DNA of 64,000 nt from Micromonospora tarapacensis (GTDB lineage: Bacteria; Actinomycetota; Actinomycetes; Mycobacteriales; Micromonosporaceae): positions 1,227,324 through 1,291,323 of the forward strand of contig NZ_JAHCDI010000004.1 in the NCBI RefSeq assembly GCF_019697375.1, given 5' to 3'. Both the position numbers and the translations under genes were made by a program. Below the pieces are notes generated by a model. It had not been told where the DNA came from. It saw nothing but the letters and a program-made list of their open reading frames with translations, and searched no databases. Below are positions 53,747 to 62,216 of this stretch, one piece after another. Position 1 is the stretch's first letter. Each line of letters begins with the position of its first letter.

Positions 53747-55204
53747 CTACCAGCTCAGGTAGCTGGGCTGGGTCTGGACGTTCAACTCGCGGTAGTGGAC
53801 CAGCTTGGCCGTCCACGTCCGCCAGTCGTTGAGTTCGAGCACGTCCAACCCCTTCTGGATGTCAGAGGAGTAGATGTGTCCGTTGTAGTAGTAGGCGGAC
53901 CAGGAGCCGCCGATCATCAGCTGGGTGTCCGACAGCGGGCCGCGCTCCCAGAAGCCGATCTCCTTCGGCTTGCGGGAGTTGGTGAAGTCCCAGACCGACA
54001 CGCCGCCCTGGTACCACGCCTGGACCATGATGTCCTTGCCGAGCACCGGGATCAGCGAGCCGTTGTGCGCCACGCAGTTCTCGGTGTCGCCGTTGGTCCG
54101 CGGGATCTTGTAGTAGCTGCGGAACTCCAGCTTCCGGCCGTTGCCACGGCCGGTGATGTCGTAGATGGCGTTGGCGCCACGGTCCGGACCCACGGTCTCG
54201 TTGCAGGTGGCGCCGCCACCGCCGCCGAGCTCGTCGGTGAAGACGACCTTGGTGCCGCGGTTGTTGAAGGTCGCCGAGTGCCAGAACGCGAAGTTGGTCG
54301 TGTCCCGCACGGTGTGCAGCACCCGCGGTGCCTCCCGCCTGCTGATGTCCAGCAGCACTCCGTCACCCATGCACGCGCCGGCCGCGAGGTCCTTGGCCGG
54401 GTAGGCGGTGATGTCATGGCAGCCGGTGGTCGCCGAGCCGCCCGGCCGTCCCTGGTAGCCGCCGTCGGAGAAGAGGTTCGGCGTGGCGACGACGGCGGCG
54501 TCGGTCGGCTTCTTCAGCGGCACCTTCACGATGCTGATCGAGTCGTGCGGTGGCTGGCAGTCCGGGAACGCGGTCTGCGGGCTGTACGAGGAGACGTAGA
54601 GGTAGACCGACTTCTTGTCCTTGCCCGGCACCAGCGTGTGGGTGTGTGAGCCGCAGGCGGTCTCGACCGACTTGAGGTAGCGGGGCTTGGTCTTGTCCCG
54701 GACGTCGAAGATCTTGATGCCCTCCCACGATTCCTTGACCGTGGCGGACTGGGAGGCGCTGCTGCACGAGTCGTCGTTGCGGGACGAGTCGGTCGACAGG
54801 AAGAGCAGGTTCCCGTGGATGGAGACGTCGTTCTGCGCGCCCGGGCAGAGCACCTGCGACACGATCCTCGGCCGGCTCGGCCTGGAGACGTCGTAGATGA
54901 CCAGGCCGTCGTAGTTGCCGACGAAGGCGTACTTGCCCTGGAAGGCGATGTCGGTGCCGAGTGCCGCGGTGGTGTCGAACGGAGCCTGCTTCGGCAGGTT
55001 GGCGATCAGCCTGAGGTTGTAGCTGCTGGAGATCTCGTCGACACCGAGGGGTGCCTCGACGGCCGCGGCGGACTCGGTGGCCGCTTGCGAGACGGTCTGC
55101 GCGTTGCCCGGTGGGGCAACGGCGATGCTGGCGAGGAGGAGCCCGGTGGCGGCCACACTGACGATGCGCAGTTGCCGCCCCCGTGGCAGGGTCGATCCGA
55201 CCAT
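53747..55204 (-). CDS. Secreted LVIVD-repeat beta-propeller-like protein
   Basis: ATG 55204 has AAGG nine bases upstream. A signal peptide (LRIVSVAATGLLLASIAVAP) precedes several LVIVD-type blades, e.g. YAFVGNYDGLVIYDVSRPSR, WEGIKIFDVRDKTKPRY and GGVSVWDFTNSRKPKEIGFW. Several Cys suggest disulfides. It is divergent from a DUF305 protein with a shared promoter, a recurring pair in actinomycetes. Extracytoplasmic; molecular role unknown. Confidence 0.85.
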   Translation of the reverse strand: MVGSTLPRGRQLRIVSVAATGLLLASIAVAPPGNAQTVSQAATESAAAVEAPLGVDEISSSYNLRLIANLPKQAPFDTTAALGTDIAFQGKYAFVGNYDGLVIYDVSRPSRPRIVSQVLCPGAQNDVSIHGNLLFLSTDSSRNDDSCSSASQSATVKESWEGIKIFDVRDKTKPRYLKSVETACGSHTHTLVPGKDKKSVYLYVSSYSPQTAFPDCQPPHDSISIVKVPLKKPTDAAVVATPNLFSDGGYQGRPGGSATTGCHDITAYPAKDLAAGACMGDGVLLDISRREAPRVLHTVRDTTNFAFWHSATFNNRGTKVVFTDELGGGGGATCNETVGPDRGANAIYDITGRGNGRKLEFRSYYKIPRTNGDTENCVAHNGSLIPVLGKDIMVQAWYQGGVSVWDFTNSRKPKEIGFWERGPLSDTQLMIGGSWSAYYYNGHIYSSDIQKGLDVLELNDWRTWTAKLVHYRELNVQTQPSYLSW

Positions 55205-55270
55205 CGGCGACACCCTTCACGAAAGGGAAATGACGATGGCCGTACCTTACTCACCGAAGAGATTCATCGA

Positions 55271-55286
55271 TGTGACCTCGATCACA
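55271..55286. promoter_or_regulatory. CRP-family operator in the LVIVD/DUF305 divergent promoter
   Basis: TGTGACCTCGATCACA is a perfect TGTGA-N6-TCACA palindrome, the CRP/FNR-family consensus. It lies between the two divergent secreted-protein genes, 67 bp and 60 bp from their starts, and could control both in response to cAMP or a related signal. Confidence 0.65.
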
Positions 55287-55345
55287 TCTTGCGGTCATCG
55301 TCAATGGTTACGATCGCTGCGACCTCGACCCTGAGGGGGTGTCGC

Positions 55346-56068
55346 ATGACCGCCCGACGTGGACGGCTGCTCGCCGTCGTCACATCGGTCGCCGTGGTGC
55401 TGACCGCCGGGGCACTCGCGCTGCGCGGCGGCACCGAAGACGCCGTCGCGCCCGACTCGGCACCGGCCGCGGTCACCGCCGATCCCGCACCGACCGCCGC
55501 CGATCCCGCACCGACCGCGCAGGACGCCGACGTCCCGCCGGTCATCGTGCCCGGACGGCCCGGTGAGGAGGCCGCCGAGCGGGACGCCGCCGAGGTCCGC
55601 GACGACTCGTCACCGCGCTACAACAGCCTGGACACCTGGTTCGTACGGATGATGATCTCGCACCACCAGCAGGCGCTGGAGATGGCCGGGCTGGCGACCG
55701 ACCGTGCCGCCGCCGCGCAGGTGCGCGCTTTGGCCGAGCGGATTCGGGCCAGCCAGGGGCCGGAGATCGGAGTGTTGCGCGCCTGGCTCACCGCGCGCGG
55801 CCTCGCCGGCGAGGTCGACGGACACGACCACACCACGATGCGCGGCATGCATTCCCCCGAGGCGATGCGCCGGCTCGCCGACGCCCGCGGTGCCGACTTC
55901 GACCGTCTCTTCCTGCAGATGATGACCGAGCATCACGAGGGTGCCGTGGTGATGGCGACCGACGTGCTCAAGGTCGGCCTCGACCTGACCGTGGAGCAGT
56001 TCGCCACCTCCGTCGCCACCGAGCAGGCCGTCGAGATCGCCCGGATGCGCGACATCCTGCCGACCTGA
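55346..56068 (+). CDS. DUF305-family secreted protein
   Basis: ATG 55346 follows GAGGGGG by six bases. A signal anchor and an Ala/Pro-rich linker with a duplicated TADPAPT unit precede two DUF305 four-helix motifs: MMISHHQQALEMAGLA and MMTEHHEGAVVMATDVLK. The His/Met-rich helices probably bind copper or iron. The usual 200-aa length is met. Divergent from the LVIVD protein. Probably cell-envelope metal handling; unproven. Confidence 0.9.
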   Translation: MTARRGRLLAVVTSVAVVLTAGALALRGGTEDAVAPDSAPAAVTADPAPTAADPAPTAQDADVPPVIVPGRPGEEAAERDAAEVRDDSSPRYNSLDTWFVRMMISHHQQALEMAGLATDRAAAAQVRALAERIRASQGPEIGVLRAWLTARGLAGEVDGHDHTTMRGMHSPEAMRRLADARGADFDRLFLQMMTEHHEGAVVMATDVLKVGLDLTVEQFATSVATEQAVEIARMRDILPT

Positions 56069-56142
56069 CCGGCGGCAGCCCGCGCCGGTGCCCGCCGCTG
56101 CCCGTGTTGCTCACCCTCCGCCGAGCTGGCGGGTCTGCTGTC

Positions 56143-57405
56143 TCAGAGGCGCTCCACGGTGGGGCCGGTGCAGCGGTTGCGAGTGTCGAAGACGTAACGG
56201 GCGTGCCGGGTGACCAGGTCATAGTCGAAGACATCGTGGTCGGTGACCACCACCACGCCGTCGGCGGCGCGCACCTCACGCTCGGTCAGGTCCACCGTCA
56301 GCACGCCGGCGGGAAGGTGGTGTGCCTGGGCGTACGGCTCGACCGCGCGGACCTCGGCGCCGAGTTCTCGCAGTCGCCGGGCCACGTCGACCGCCGGCGA
56401 GTCGCGCATGTCCCCGGTGTTGCGTTTGTACGCCAGGCCGAGCAGGAGCAGCCGGGCGCCGTTGAGGGCCCGCCCGGACCGGTTCAGCCCCGCCATCACC
56501 CGCTGCGCCACGTGCTCGGGCATCTCGTGGTTGACGTCGTTGGCCAGTTCGATGAACCGGAACTGCCGCCCGAGGCGGCGCTTGACCTGCCAGGAGAGGT
56601 AGCAGGGGTCGATCGGCAGGCAGTGCCCACCGACACCGGGGCCGGGCCGGAACGGCATGAAGCCGAACGGCTTGCTCTCCGCCGCGTCGATCGCCTGCCA
56701 CACGTCGATGTCCAGCTGGTGCGAGAGCATCGTCAGCTCGTTGACCAGGGCGATGTTGACCTGGCGGAAGGTGTTCTCAAGCAGCTTGGTCAGCTCGGCG
56801 ACGCGGGTCGAGTCCACCGGCACCGTACGCTCCACCAGGCGGCGGTAGAACCCGTCGACCCGGGCCAGCGAGGCGTCGTCCACGCCGGAGACCACCTTCG
56901 GGGTGTTCTCCAGCCGCCAGGTCCGGTTGCCCGGGTCGATCCGTTCGGGGCTGTACCCGAGGTGGAAGTCCCCGGGACTACGCAACCCGCTGGCCGACTC
57001 CAGCAGTGGACGCAGCAACTCCTCGGTGGTGCCCGGGTAGGTGGTGGACTCCAGGACCACCGCGCAGCCCGGCCGCAGGTACGGCCCGACCGCCGTGCCG
57101 GCCTGCTCGACGAAGCTCAGGTCGGGCGTGCCGTCGCGCAGCGGCGTGGGCACGGTGATGACGCAGACGTCGAAGTCCTTGGCGTCGGCGTAGTCGGTGC
57201 TCGGGTGGTAGCGGCCACTGGCCAGTGCCCGGCCGAGCCGGTCGGCGGGGATGTCCGCCACGAACGACTCGCCCGAGGAGAGGCGCTTGACCCGGTCCGC
57301 GTCGACATCGAGGCCGACCACGTCCAGACCGACCTCCACGGCCCGCACGGCCAGCGGCAGACCGACGTACCCCTGGCCGATGACGACCAACTTCTCCACG
57401 CTCAC
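56143..57405 (-). CDS. UDP-glucose/GDP-mannose dehydrogenase-family nucleotide-sugar dehydrogenase
   Basis: NAD-dependent four-electron oxidation of an NDP-sugar to the uronate. Rossmann motif VVIGQGYVGLPLAVRA, LESTTYPGTTEELLRP, central AELTKLLENTFRQVNIAL and the catalytic Cys in GVGGHCLPIDPCYLSW, which fits the WecC/UDP-HexNAc dehydrogenase branch. GTG 57405 has GGGAG five bases upstream; GTG 57399 is possible. 420 aa is normal. It would supply a uronic acid for a surface polysaccharide, but no glycosyltransferases are adjacent. Confidence 0.92.
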   Translation of the reverse strand: MSVEKLVVIGQGYVGLPLAVRAVEVGLDVVGLDVDADRVKRLSSGESFVADIPADRLGRALASGRYHPSTDYADAKDFDVCVITVPTPLRDGTPDLSFVEQAGTAVGPYLRPGCAVVLESTTYPGTTEELLRPLLESASGLRSPGDFHLGYSPERIDPGNRTWRLENTPKVVSGVDDASLARVDGFYRRLVERTVPVDSTRVAELTKLLENTFRQVNIALVNELTMLSHQLDIDVWQAIDAAESKPFGFMPFRPGPGVGGHCLPIDPCYLSWQVKRRLGRQFRFIELANDVNHEMPEHVAQRVMAGLNRSGRALNGARLLLLGLAYKRNTGDMRDSPAVDVARRLRELGAEVRAVEPYAQAHHLPAGVLTVDLTEREVRAADGVVVVTDHDVFDYDLVTRHARYVFDTRNRCTGPTVERL

Positions 57406-57511
57406 CCGAGCTCCCGAACAGTAGGGGATAACTGCTGGTGAGGAGCCTAGAGCGAGGTCTGCTGCCGTACGTCCGTTTCGGGAAATTCGGGAAGGTCGGG
57501 GTGGGTGTGAC

Positions 57512-58884
57512 TCAGCTGCCCTCGTCACCGGTGTCCGGTGGTGTCACCGGCGGAGGGCTCGACGTCGGCGGGTCGGACGGCTCGGTCGAGCTCGTCGGGG
57601 AGGCGCTGGACGCGGTCGGCTCGGGCTCGGGGTCGGGCTCCGGCGCCGTCGGGTCCGGTGACTCGGGCTCGCTCGACTCGCTGGGCTGCGGCGTGGTCGG
57701 CCCCGGCGACGGGGATTTTGTCGGTCTGACCGTCGAGCCGGCCGGACGGAGCGGCGGCACCTGGGCGGGCACGCTCTCCTCGCCGGTCGACGGCGCCACC
57801 TCATCGACGACGGACTCGGCCGTCGGCCCGGGGTCGGCAGCTTGACCGCCGGGGTGTCGGCCTCATGCGCCGCGCCGAGCGCCGCGCCCAACGCCGTCAA
57901 CCCGACCAGCACGGCGGTGAGCGCACCGACGAGGGTGCCGCGGCGTCGCCGGCCGCCGGGCGGTGGTGCGCCGGTCACCGGCAGGTCGGCCCGGGTGTCC
58001 GGCCCAGCGTCCCGCAGCGCCGCCGCGACCGGCACCATGGCCGTGGGCAGTGACCCCTCCGAGACGGCGGTCCGGGCGGCCTCCGCCATCGCGGCACCGC
58101 TGCTGAACCGGTCGGTCGGATCCTTGGCCAGCGCGCGGGCGATCAGCACCCGTACCGCTTCCGGAATGTCCGGCGGCAGTTCGGGCGGTGGGTCGTCGAG
58201 GTGTCGGACGGCGACCTGGAGCGGGTTGTCACCGGTGAACGGCGGGCTGCCGGTGAGGCAGCAGTAGCCGACCGCGCCGAGCGCGTACAGGTCGGTCGCC
58301 CCGGAGACCGGCCGTCCGGCGGCCTGCTCGGGTGCCATGTAGAGCGCGGTGCCGGGCACCGCGTTCGTGCTGGTGATGCTCGTGATGTCCGTCGAGCGGG
58401 CGACGCCGAAGTCGACCAGGACGACGGTGCCGTCCTCCTGGACCAGGAGGTTGCTCGGCTTCACGTCGCGGTGCACGATCCCGCCGAGGTGCGCGGCGTG
58501 CAGCGCCTGGGCCGCCTGCGCGACGACCGACATGGCCGCGCCCACCTCCAGGCGGCCCTCGGCCTCGATCCGCTTGGACAGCGGCTGGCCGCTGACGAAC
58601 TCCATGATCAGGTAGTCGGCCCGGCCGCCGCCGGGCAGGTCGTCCTGGCCACAGTCGAAGACCTGCACGATTCCCGGGTGGCGCAGCGCCGCCATGATCC
58701 GTGCCTCGGCCCGGAAGCGGGCGATGAAGCCGGGATCGGAAACCAGCGACGGCAGCAGCACCTTGACGGCGACCTGCCGGCGGAGGATCAGGTCGGTCGC
58801 CCGCCAGACGTCGCCCATGCCGCCGGTGGCGAGCCGTTCGTCCAAGCGGTACCGACCGCTGATTACGACCTCCGATGACAACAC
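57512..58884 (-). CDS. Membrane Ser/Thr protein kinase (PknB type), frameshifted in the extracellular tail
   Basis: Hanks kinase motifs: YRLDERLATGGMGDVWRATD, AVKVLLP, HRDVKPSNLL, VDFGVAR, APEQAAG. A transmembrane helix (LVGALTAVLVGLTALGAALG, about residue 355) follows. The Pro/Ser/Glu-rich extracellular tail continues in the next frame (VVDEVAPSTGEESVPAQVPP) to a stop at 57512, if one base is added in the G4 run at 57830-57833 (plus strand). The unrepaired frame gives Arg-rich sequence unlike the family. GTG 58884 is the start. No PASTA domains. It is divergent from the ECF sigma/membrane protein pair. Confidence 0.87.
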
Positions 58885-59166
58885 GGCACCACCGTACCCA
58901 CAGCGGCCAGGAAAGGGCGCGCCGGTAGGTCCCGGAACGGAGTCGGGTGAGCGGCAACCCGGCATCCCTGCGGTGATCCCCCGGGCACCAGGCGTCACCG
59001 CGCCGGCGCGGGTAGACAATTCTCACTGCGAGTGTGGGCATCGGGGCTTGTCCGGCCACGTCCGGGCTCCTAGCGTTAGCCCGATTCCGGTCGAGGCTCG
59101 GCGACGGCCGCACCGTGCCCGGTTGTGGCCCTCGCCAAGCTCGGCGAAGATCCGCTTCCGGACCGC

Positions 59167-59203
59167 GGTGGTGCGGAACGAAACCGTGGTGGTGCGGAAC
59201 GAA
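59167..59203. repeat. Tandem direct repeat upstream of the ECF sigma gene
   Basis: GGTGGTGCGGAACGAA occurs at 59167-59182 and again at 59188-59203, 21 bp apart. Each copy contains GGAAC, the -35 core of many ECF promoters, but no clear CGTC-type -10 follows. The remaining 58885-59319 interval holds the divergent promoters and shows no gene. Confidence 0.5.
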
Positions 59204-59319
59204 CAAGGCAACGGGGGCGGGGTGCGGGAAGAGGTACGGCTCGAAGAGCGCCCCGGCGCCGTGCGCGTCCGCCTGCCGGACGTCTCCCGCGCGAGCCGGT
59301 GGCCGGATGCGGCGCGGCC

Positions 59320-59985
59320 ATGAGCGGCGAACTGAGTCAGGCGGTCGAGGCGGCCAAGGCCGGCGACGAGGACGCGTTCCGTTTCCTCTACCGCAGCCTG
59401 CAACCGGGGCTGCTGCGCTACCTGACCGCGCTGGTCGGTGCGGACGCCGAGGACGTCGCGTCGGAGACGTGGCTGCAGGTGGCCCGGGACCTTCCCACCT
59501 TCACCGGTGGCGAGTTCCGTGCCTGGGCCGTCACCATCGGCCGGAATCGGGCCATGGACCATCTGCGCCGGCAACGGCGTCGACCTGCCCTGTCGGTGCC
59601 GGTGCAGGAACTCTGCGAGCTGGCCGGGGACGCGGACACCGCGGAACGGGCCGGGGAGGCCATCGGCACCGAGGCGGCCCTCGCGATGATCGCCGGCCTG
59701 CCACCCCGGGAGGCCGAGGCGGTGTTGCTGCGGGCGGTGGTCGGGCTCGACGCCGAGACCGCCGGGCGGGTGCTCGGCCGCCGGGCCGGTGCGGTGCGCA
59801 CCGCCGCCCACCGTGGGCTGCGCCGGCTGGCCGTGCTGCTGGACCAGCAGGGCGCCAGCGCGGCGCCCGGCGCCACGGGCAACCCGCCGGACGATGTTCC
59901 GACCGCGTCGCGCATCGACGTCCGGCCGCGCCCGCGTACCGACGGCCCGCCACCGGCTGCACAGGCCGAACCGGTGGACGGCTGA
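59320..59985 (+). CDS. ECF RNA polymerase sigma factor
   Basis: Region 2 (FLYRSLQPGLLRYLTALVGA, DVASETWLQVARDL, AWAVTIGRNRAMDHLRRQRR) and region 4 (LPPREAEAVLLRAVVGLDAE, TAGRVLGRRAGAVRTAAHRG) are complete. ATG 59320 begins where homology begins; the open frame upstream encodes only Arg-rich shadow sequence. A Pro-rich tail of about 40 residues ends the protein. It is followed after one base by a membrane protein that is a likely anti-sigma factor. Confidence 0.9.
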   Translation: MSGELSQAVEAAKAGDEDAFRFLYRSLQPGLLRYLTALVGADAEDVASETWLQVARDLPTFTGGEFRAWAVTIGRNRAMDHLRRQRRRPALSVPVQELCELAGDADTAERAGEAIGTEAALAMIAGLPPREAEAVLLRAVVGLDAETAGRVLGRRAGAVRTAAHRGLRRLAVLLDQQGASAAPGATGNPPDDVPTASRIDVRPRPRTDGPPPAAQAEPVDG

Positions 59986-59986
59986 C

Positions 59987-60790
59987 ATGCGGGGACTGCG
60001 GGTGATGCTGCGCCGGTCGGTCCGGGCAAAGTACCGGACCGACCACGACGGGCTGCTGGACCACGGCGCCGGCCCTCGGTCCGAGCCGTCGGCGGGCGGC
60101 TCGGCGGGCGTGCTCGCCGGCTTGCTACGGGCGGCTGCCGCCCCGCCCCGCGCCCAGGAACTCGCCGGCGAGGAGGCGGCGCTCGCCGCGTTCCGCGCGG
60201 CCCGGCAGGGTGCCACGGAGGCACCGCCGGTCGCCCGGGCACGTCGCCGCCGGAGATTCACCGCTGGCGCCGTCGCCTGGATCGCCGGGCTGGCGGCCAC
60301 CGCCACCGCGGGGGCGGCGCTGGCGGCGGGCGGCCTGGATGGGCTGGACGGCCTGGGCGGTCCCGGACCGTCGGCCCCGCTGCCCTCCGCGGCCAGTTCG
60401 GCCGAGCCGTCGCGCACCGCAGGCGACGGTCGACCGTCCGACGAACCCACCGGGGCACCGGCCGGCCGCCCGACCGGCGGCCCCACCGGTGATCCGACGC
60501 GCGGCGCGGCGGTGTCCCCGACGCCCCCGGCCGGCGCACCCGGAGACCCGGAGCCCGCCGCTTCCGGCTACGTCGGTCCGGGCAACTCGACCAACACCAG
60601 CGATCGGCCCGGTCTCTGCCGGGCCTACCTGGCCAAGCCGGCGCGTCAACGGGAACGCGCCCTGCGGACCCCGGCCTTCGCCGAACTGGTGGTCCGCGCC
60701 GGTGGTGCGGAGAATGTCGAGGGCTACTGCCGGACCGTGCTGGCCGATCCCGATCAGGATCCGCGACCCAGCGCGACTCCCGCCGGCTGA
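59987..60790 (+). CDS. Single-pass membrane protein, probable anti-sigma partner
   Basis: ATG 59987 is one base after the ECF stop. A cytoplasmic N-terminal part of about 85 residues leads to one transmembrane helix (AGAVAWIAGLAATATAGAAL). A Pro/Thr/Gly-rich extracellular linker and a small C-terminal domain with two Cys (LCRAYLAKPARQRERAL, GYCRTVL) follow. The position and topology fit an anti-sigma factor, though no ZAS zinc motif is seen. The C-terminal domain resembles those found on other actinomycete sigma-partner proteins. Confidence 0.8.
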   Translation: MRGLRVMLRRSVRAKYRTDHDGLLDHGAGPRSEPSAGGSAGVLAGLLRAAAAPPRAQELAGEEAALAAFRAARQGATEAPPVARARRRRRFTAGAVAWIAGLAATATAGAALAAGGLDGLDGLGGPGPSAPLPSAASSAEPSRTAGDGRPSDEPTGAPAGRPTGGPTGDPTRGAAVSPTPPAGAPGDPEPAASGYVGPGNSTNTSDRPGLCRAYLAKPARQRERALRTPAFAELVVRAGGAENVEGYCRTVLADPDQDPRPSATPAG

Positions 60791-60903
60791 CCGGGGTGGC
60801 GGCCGATCCGCCGGGTGCCGGATGACCGGATCGTGAATTCCGTTCGACGGACGGCCGGCTCCTGCTAGACAGATGATGGCGGAGCCGCCCGGCCCTGGCG
60901 TGG

Positions 60904-60941
60904 ATGTCACCGGGGCGGGTTAATGTCACCGGGCCGGGTTA
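60904..60941 (+). repeat. Tandem 19-bp repeat upstream of egtA
   Basis: ATGTCACCGGGGCGGGTTA (60904-60922) is immediately followed by ATGTCACCGGGCCGGGTTA (60923-60941), differing at one base. It ends about 40 bp before the egtA start, in the core promoter zone (TTACGGT at the end is -10 like). A regulator binding direct repeats is likely. Confidence 0.55.
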
Positions 60942-60980
60942 CGGTGGCGGGCGGATCCGGGTCGGGAAGGGAGCCGTCGG

Positions 60981-62216
60981 ATGGTGACGTCGCCGGAGGT
61001 GGATCAGGTTCCGGTGCTGCGTGACCGCGCCGCTGCCGCTCGTCACCTGGCCCGCATCTGCTTCAAGACCGGCCCACCCATCTTCACCGGGGTCGAGCTC
61101 GAATGGACGGTCCACGACGCCGCCGACGCGGCCCGCCCTCTCGACGCCGCCCGGCTGCGCGCGGCGCTGGGGCCCTACAGCCCCGCCACGCTGGACCCGA
61201 CCAGCCCCGCCCTGCGACTGCTCCAGGGCAGCACGATGACCGTCGAGCCGGGCGGGCAACTGGAGATATCCAGCCCGCCCCGAGCCTCCGTCGCCGCGCT
61301 GATCGAGGCCACCCAGTCCGACATCGACCAGGCCACCCGTCTGCTGAACGTCGCCGGCCTGACCCTGGGTCGCGCCGGCATCGATCCGTACCGACCCCCG
61401 CAGCCGGTGATCGACACGCCGCGCTACCGCGCCATGCGCCGGGTCTTCGACCGGGACGGACCGGACGGTCGGACGATGATGTACAGCACGGCCGGCCTGC
61501 AGATCTGCCTCGACGCGGGTCAGCCCGAGCAACTCGGGGCCCGCTGGGAACTGGTCCACGCCATCGGCCCGACCTTGCTGGCCGCCTTCGCCACCGCCGG
61601 CCGGCACGCGGGCCGGGACACCGGCTGGGCGTCGGCCCGGATGGGGGCGTGGTGGCGCATCGATCCCGCCCGTACCGCCCCGGTCTGGTCCCCGGGTCGG
61701 GCTGACCCGGACCCGGTCGCCGCCTGGACGGCGTACGTGCTGGCCGCCCCGCTGCTCTGTGTCCGCCGCGACGACGGGGACTGGACGCCACCGCCGGACG
61801 TGACGTTCGCCGACTGGATAGGCGGGGCGTTGCCCCGGCCGCCCGGCGTCGACGACCTCGAATACCACGTCTCCACGCTCTTTCCGCCGGTACGCCCGCG
61901 TGGCTACCTCGAACTGCGCTACCTCGACGCGCAACCCGGGCGGGACTGGATCCTGCCGCCGGCGCTGCTCGGCGCGCTGCTCAGCGGTCCGGACACGGTG
62001 GCCGCCGCGATGGCGGTGACCGCACCGGCGGCCGACGGCTGGCACACCGCCGCCCGGCGGGGCCTGCGCGACCCCGTCCTGGCTCGCGCCGCGGTCGAGC
62101 TGTTCGACCTGACCCGGGCGGCGCTGCCGCGGCTGGACCTGCCGCCGGCCCTGCACGACGAGATCGACCAGGGGATCCGACGACGGCGCGACGCCGCAGA
62201 GAGGAGCCAGCGGTGA
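60981..62216 (+). CDS. egtA: Ergothioneine biosynthesis glutamate-cysteine ligase EgtA
   Basis: It joins glutamate and cysteine to gamma-glutamylcysteine, the sulfur donor for ergothioneine. GCS2-type features: FTGVELEWTVHD near the N-terminus, TVEPGGQLEISSPP, MMYSTAGLQICLDAG and GYLELRYLDAQP. 411 aa matches actinobacterial EgtA. ATG 60981 has GGGAAGGGAG upstream. First gene of the egt operon; its TGA overlaps the egtB GTG (GTGA). Confidence 0.95.
   Translation: MVTSPEVDQVPVLRDRAAAARHLARICFKTGPPIFTGVELEWTVHDAADAARPLDAARLRAALGPYSPATLDPTSPALRLLQGSTMTVEPGGQLEISSPPRASVAALIEATQSDIDQATRLLNVAGLTLGRAGIDPYRPPQPVIDTPRYRAMRRVFDRDGPDGRTMMYSTAGLQICLDAGQPEQLGARWELVHAIGPTLLAAFATAGRHAGRDTGWASARMGAWWRIDPARTAPVWSPGRADPDPVAAWTAYVLAAPLLCVRRDDGDWTPPPDVTFADWIGGALPRPPGVDDLEYHVSTLFPPVRPRGYLELRYLDAQPGRDWILPPALLGALLSGPDTVAAAMAVTAPAADGWHTAARRGLRDPVLARAAVELFDLTRAALPRLDLPPALHDEIDQGIRRRRDAAERSQR

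Noticed and set aside
59125..59319. Upstream extension of the ECF sigma factor
   Set aside because: The translated sequence is Arg/Gly repeat-derived (from the 21-bp direct repeat) and lacks homology. Region 2 starts after ATG 59320.
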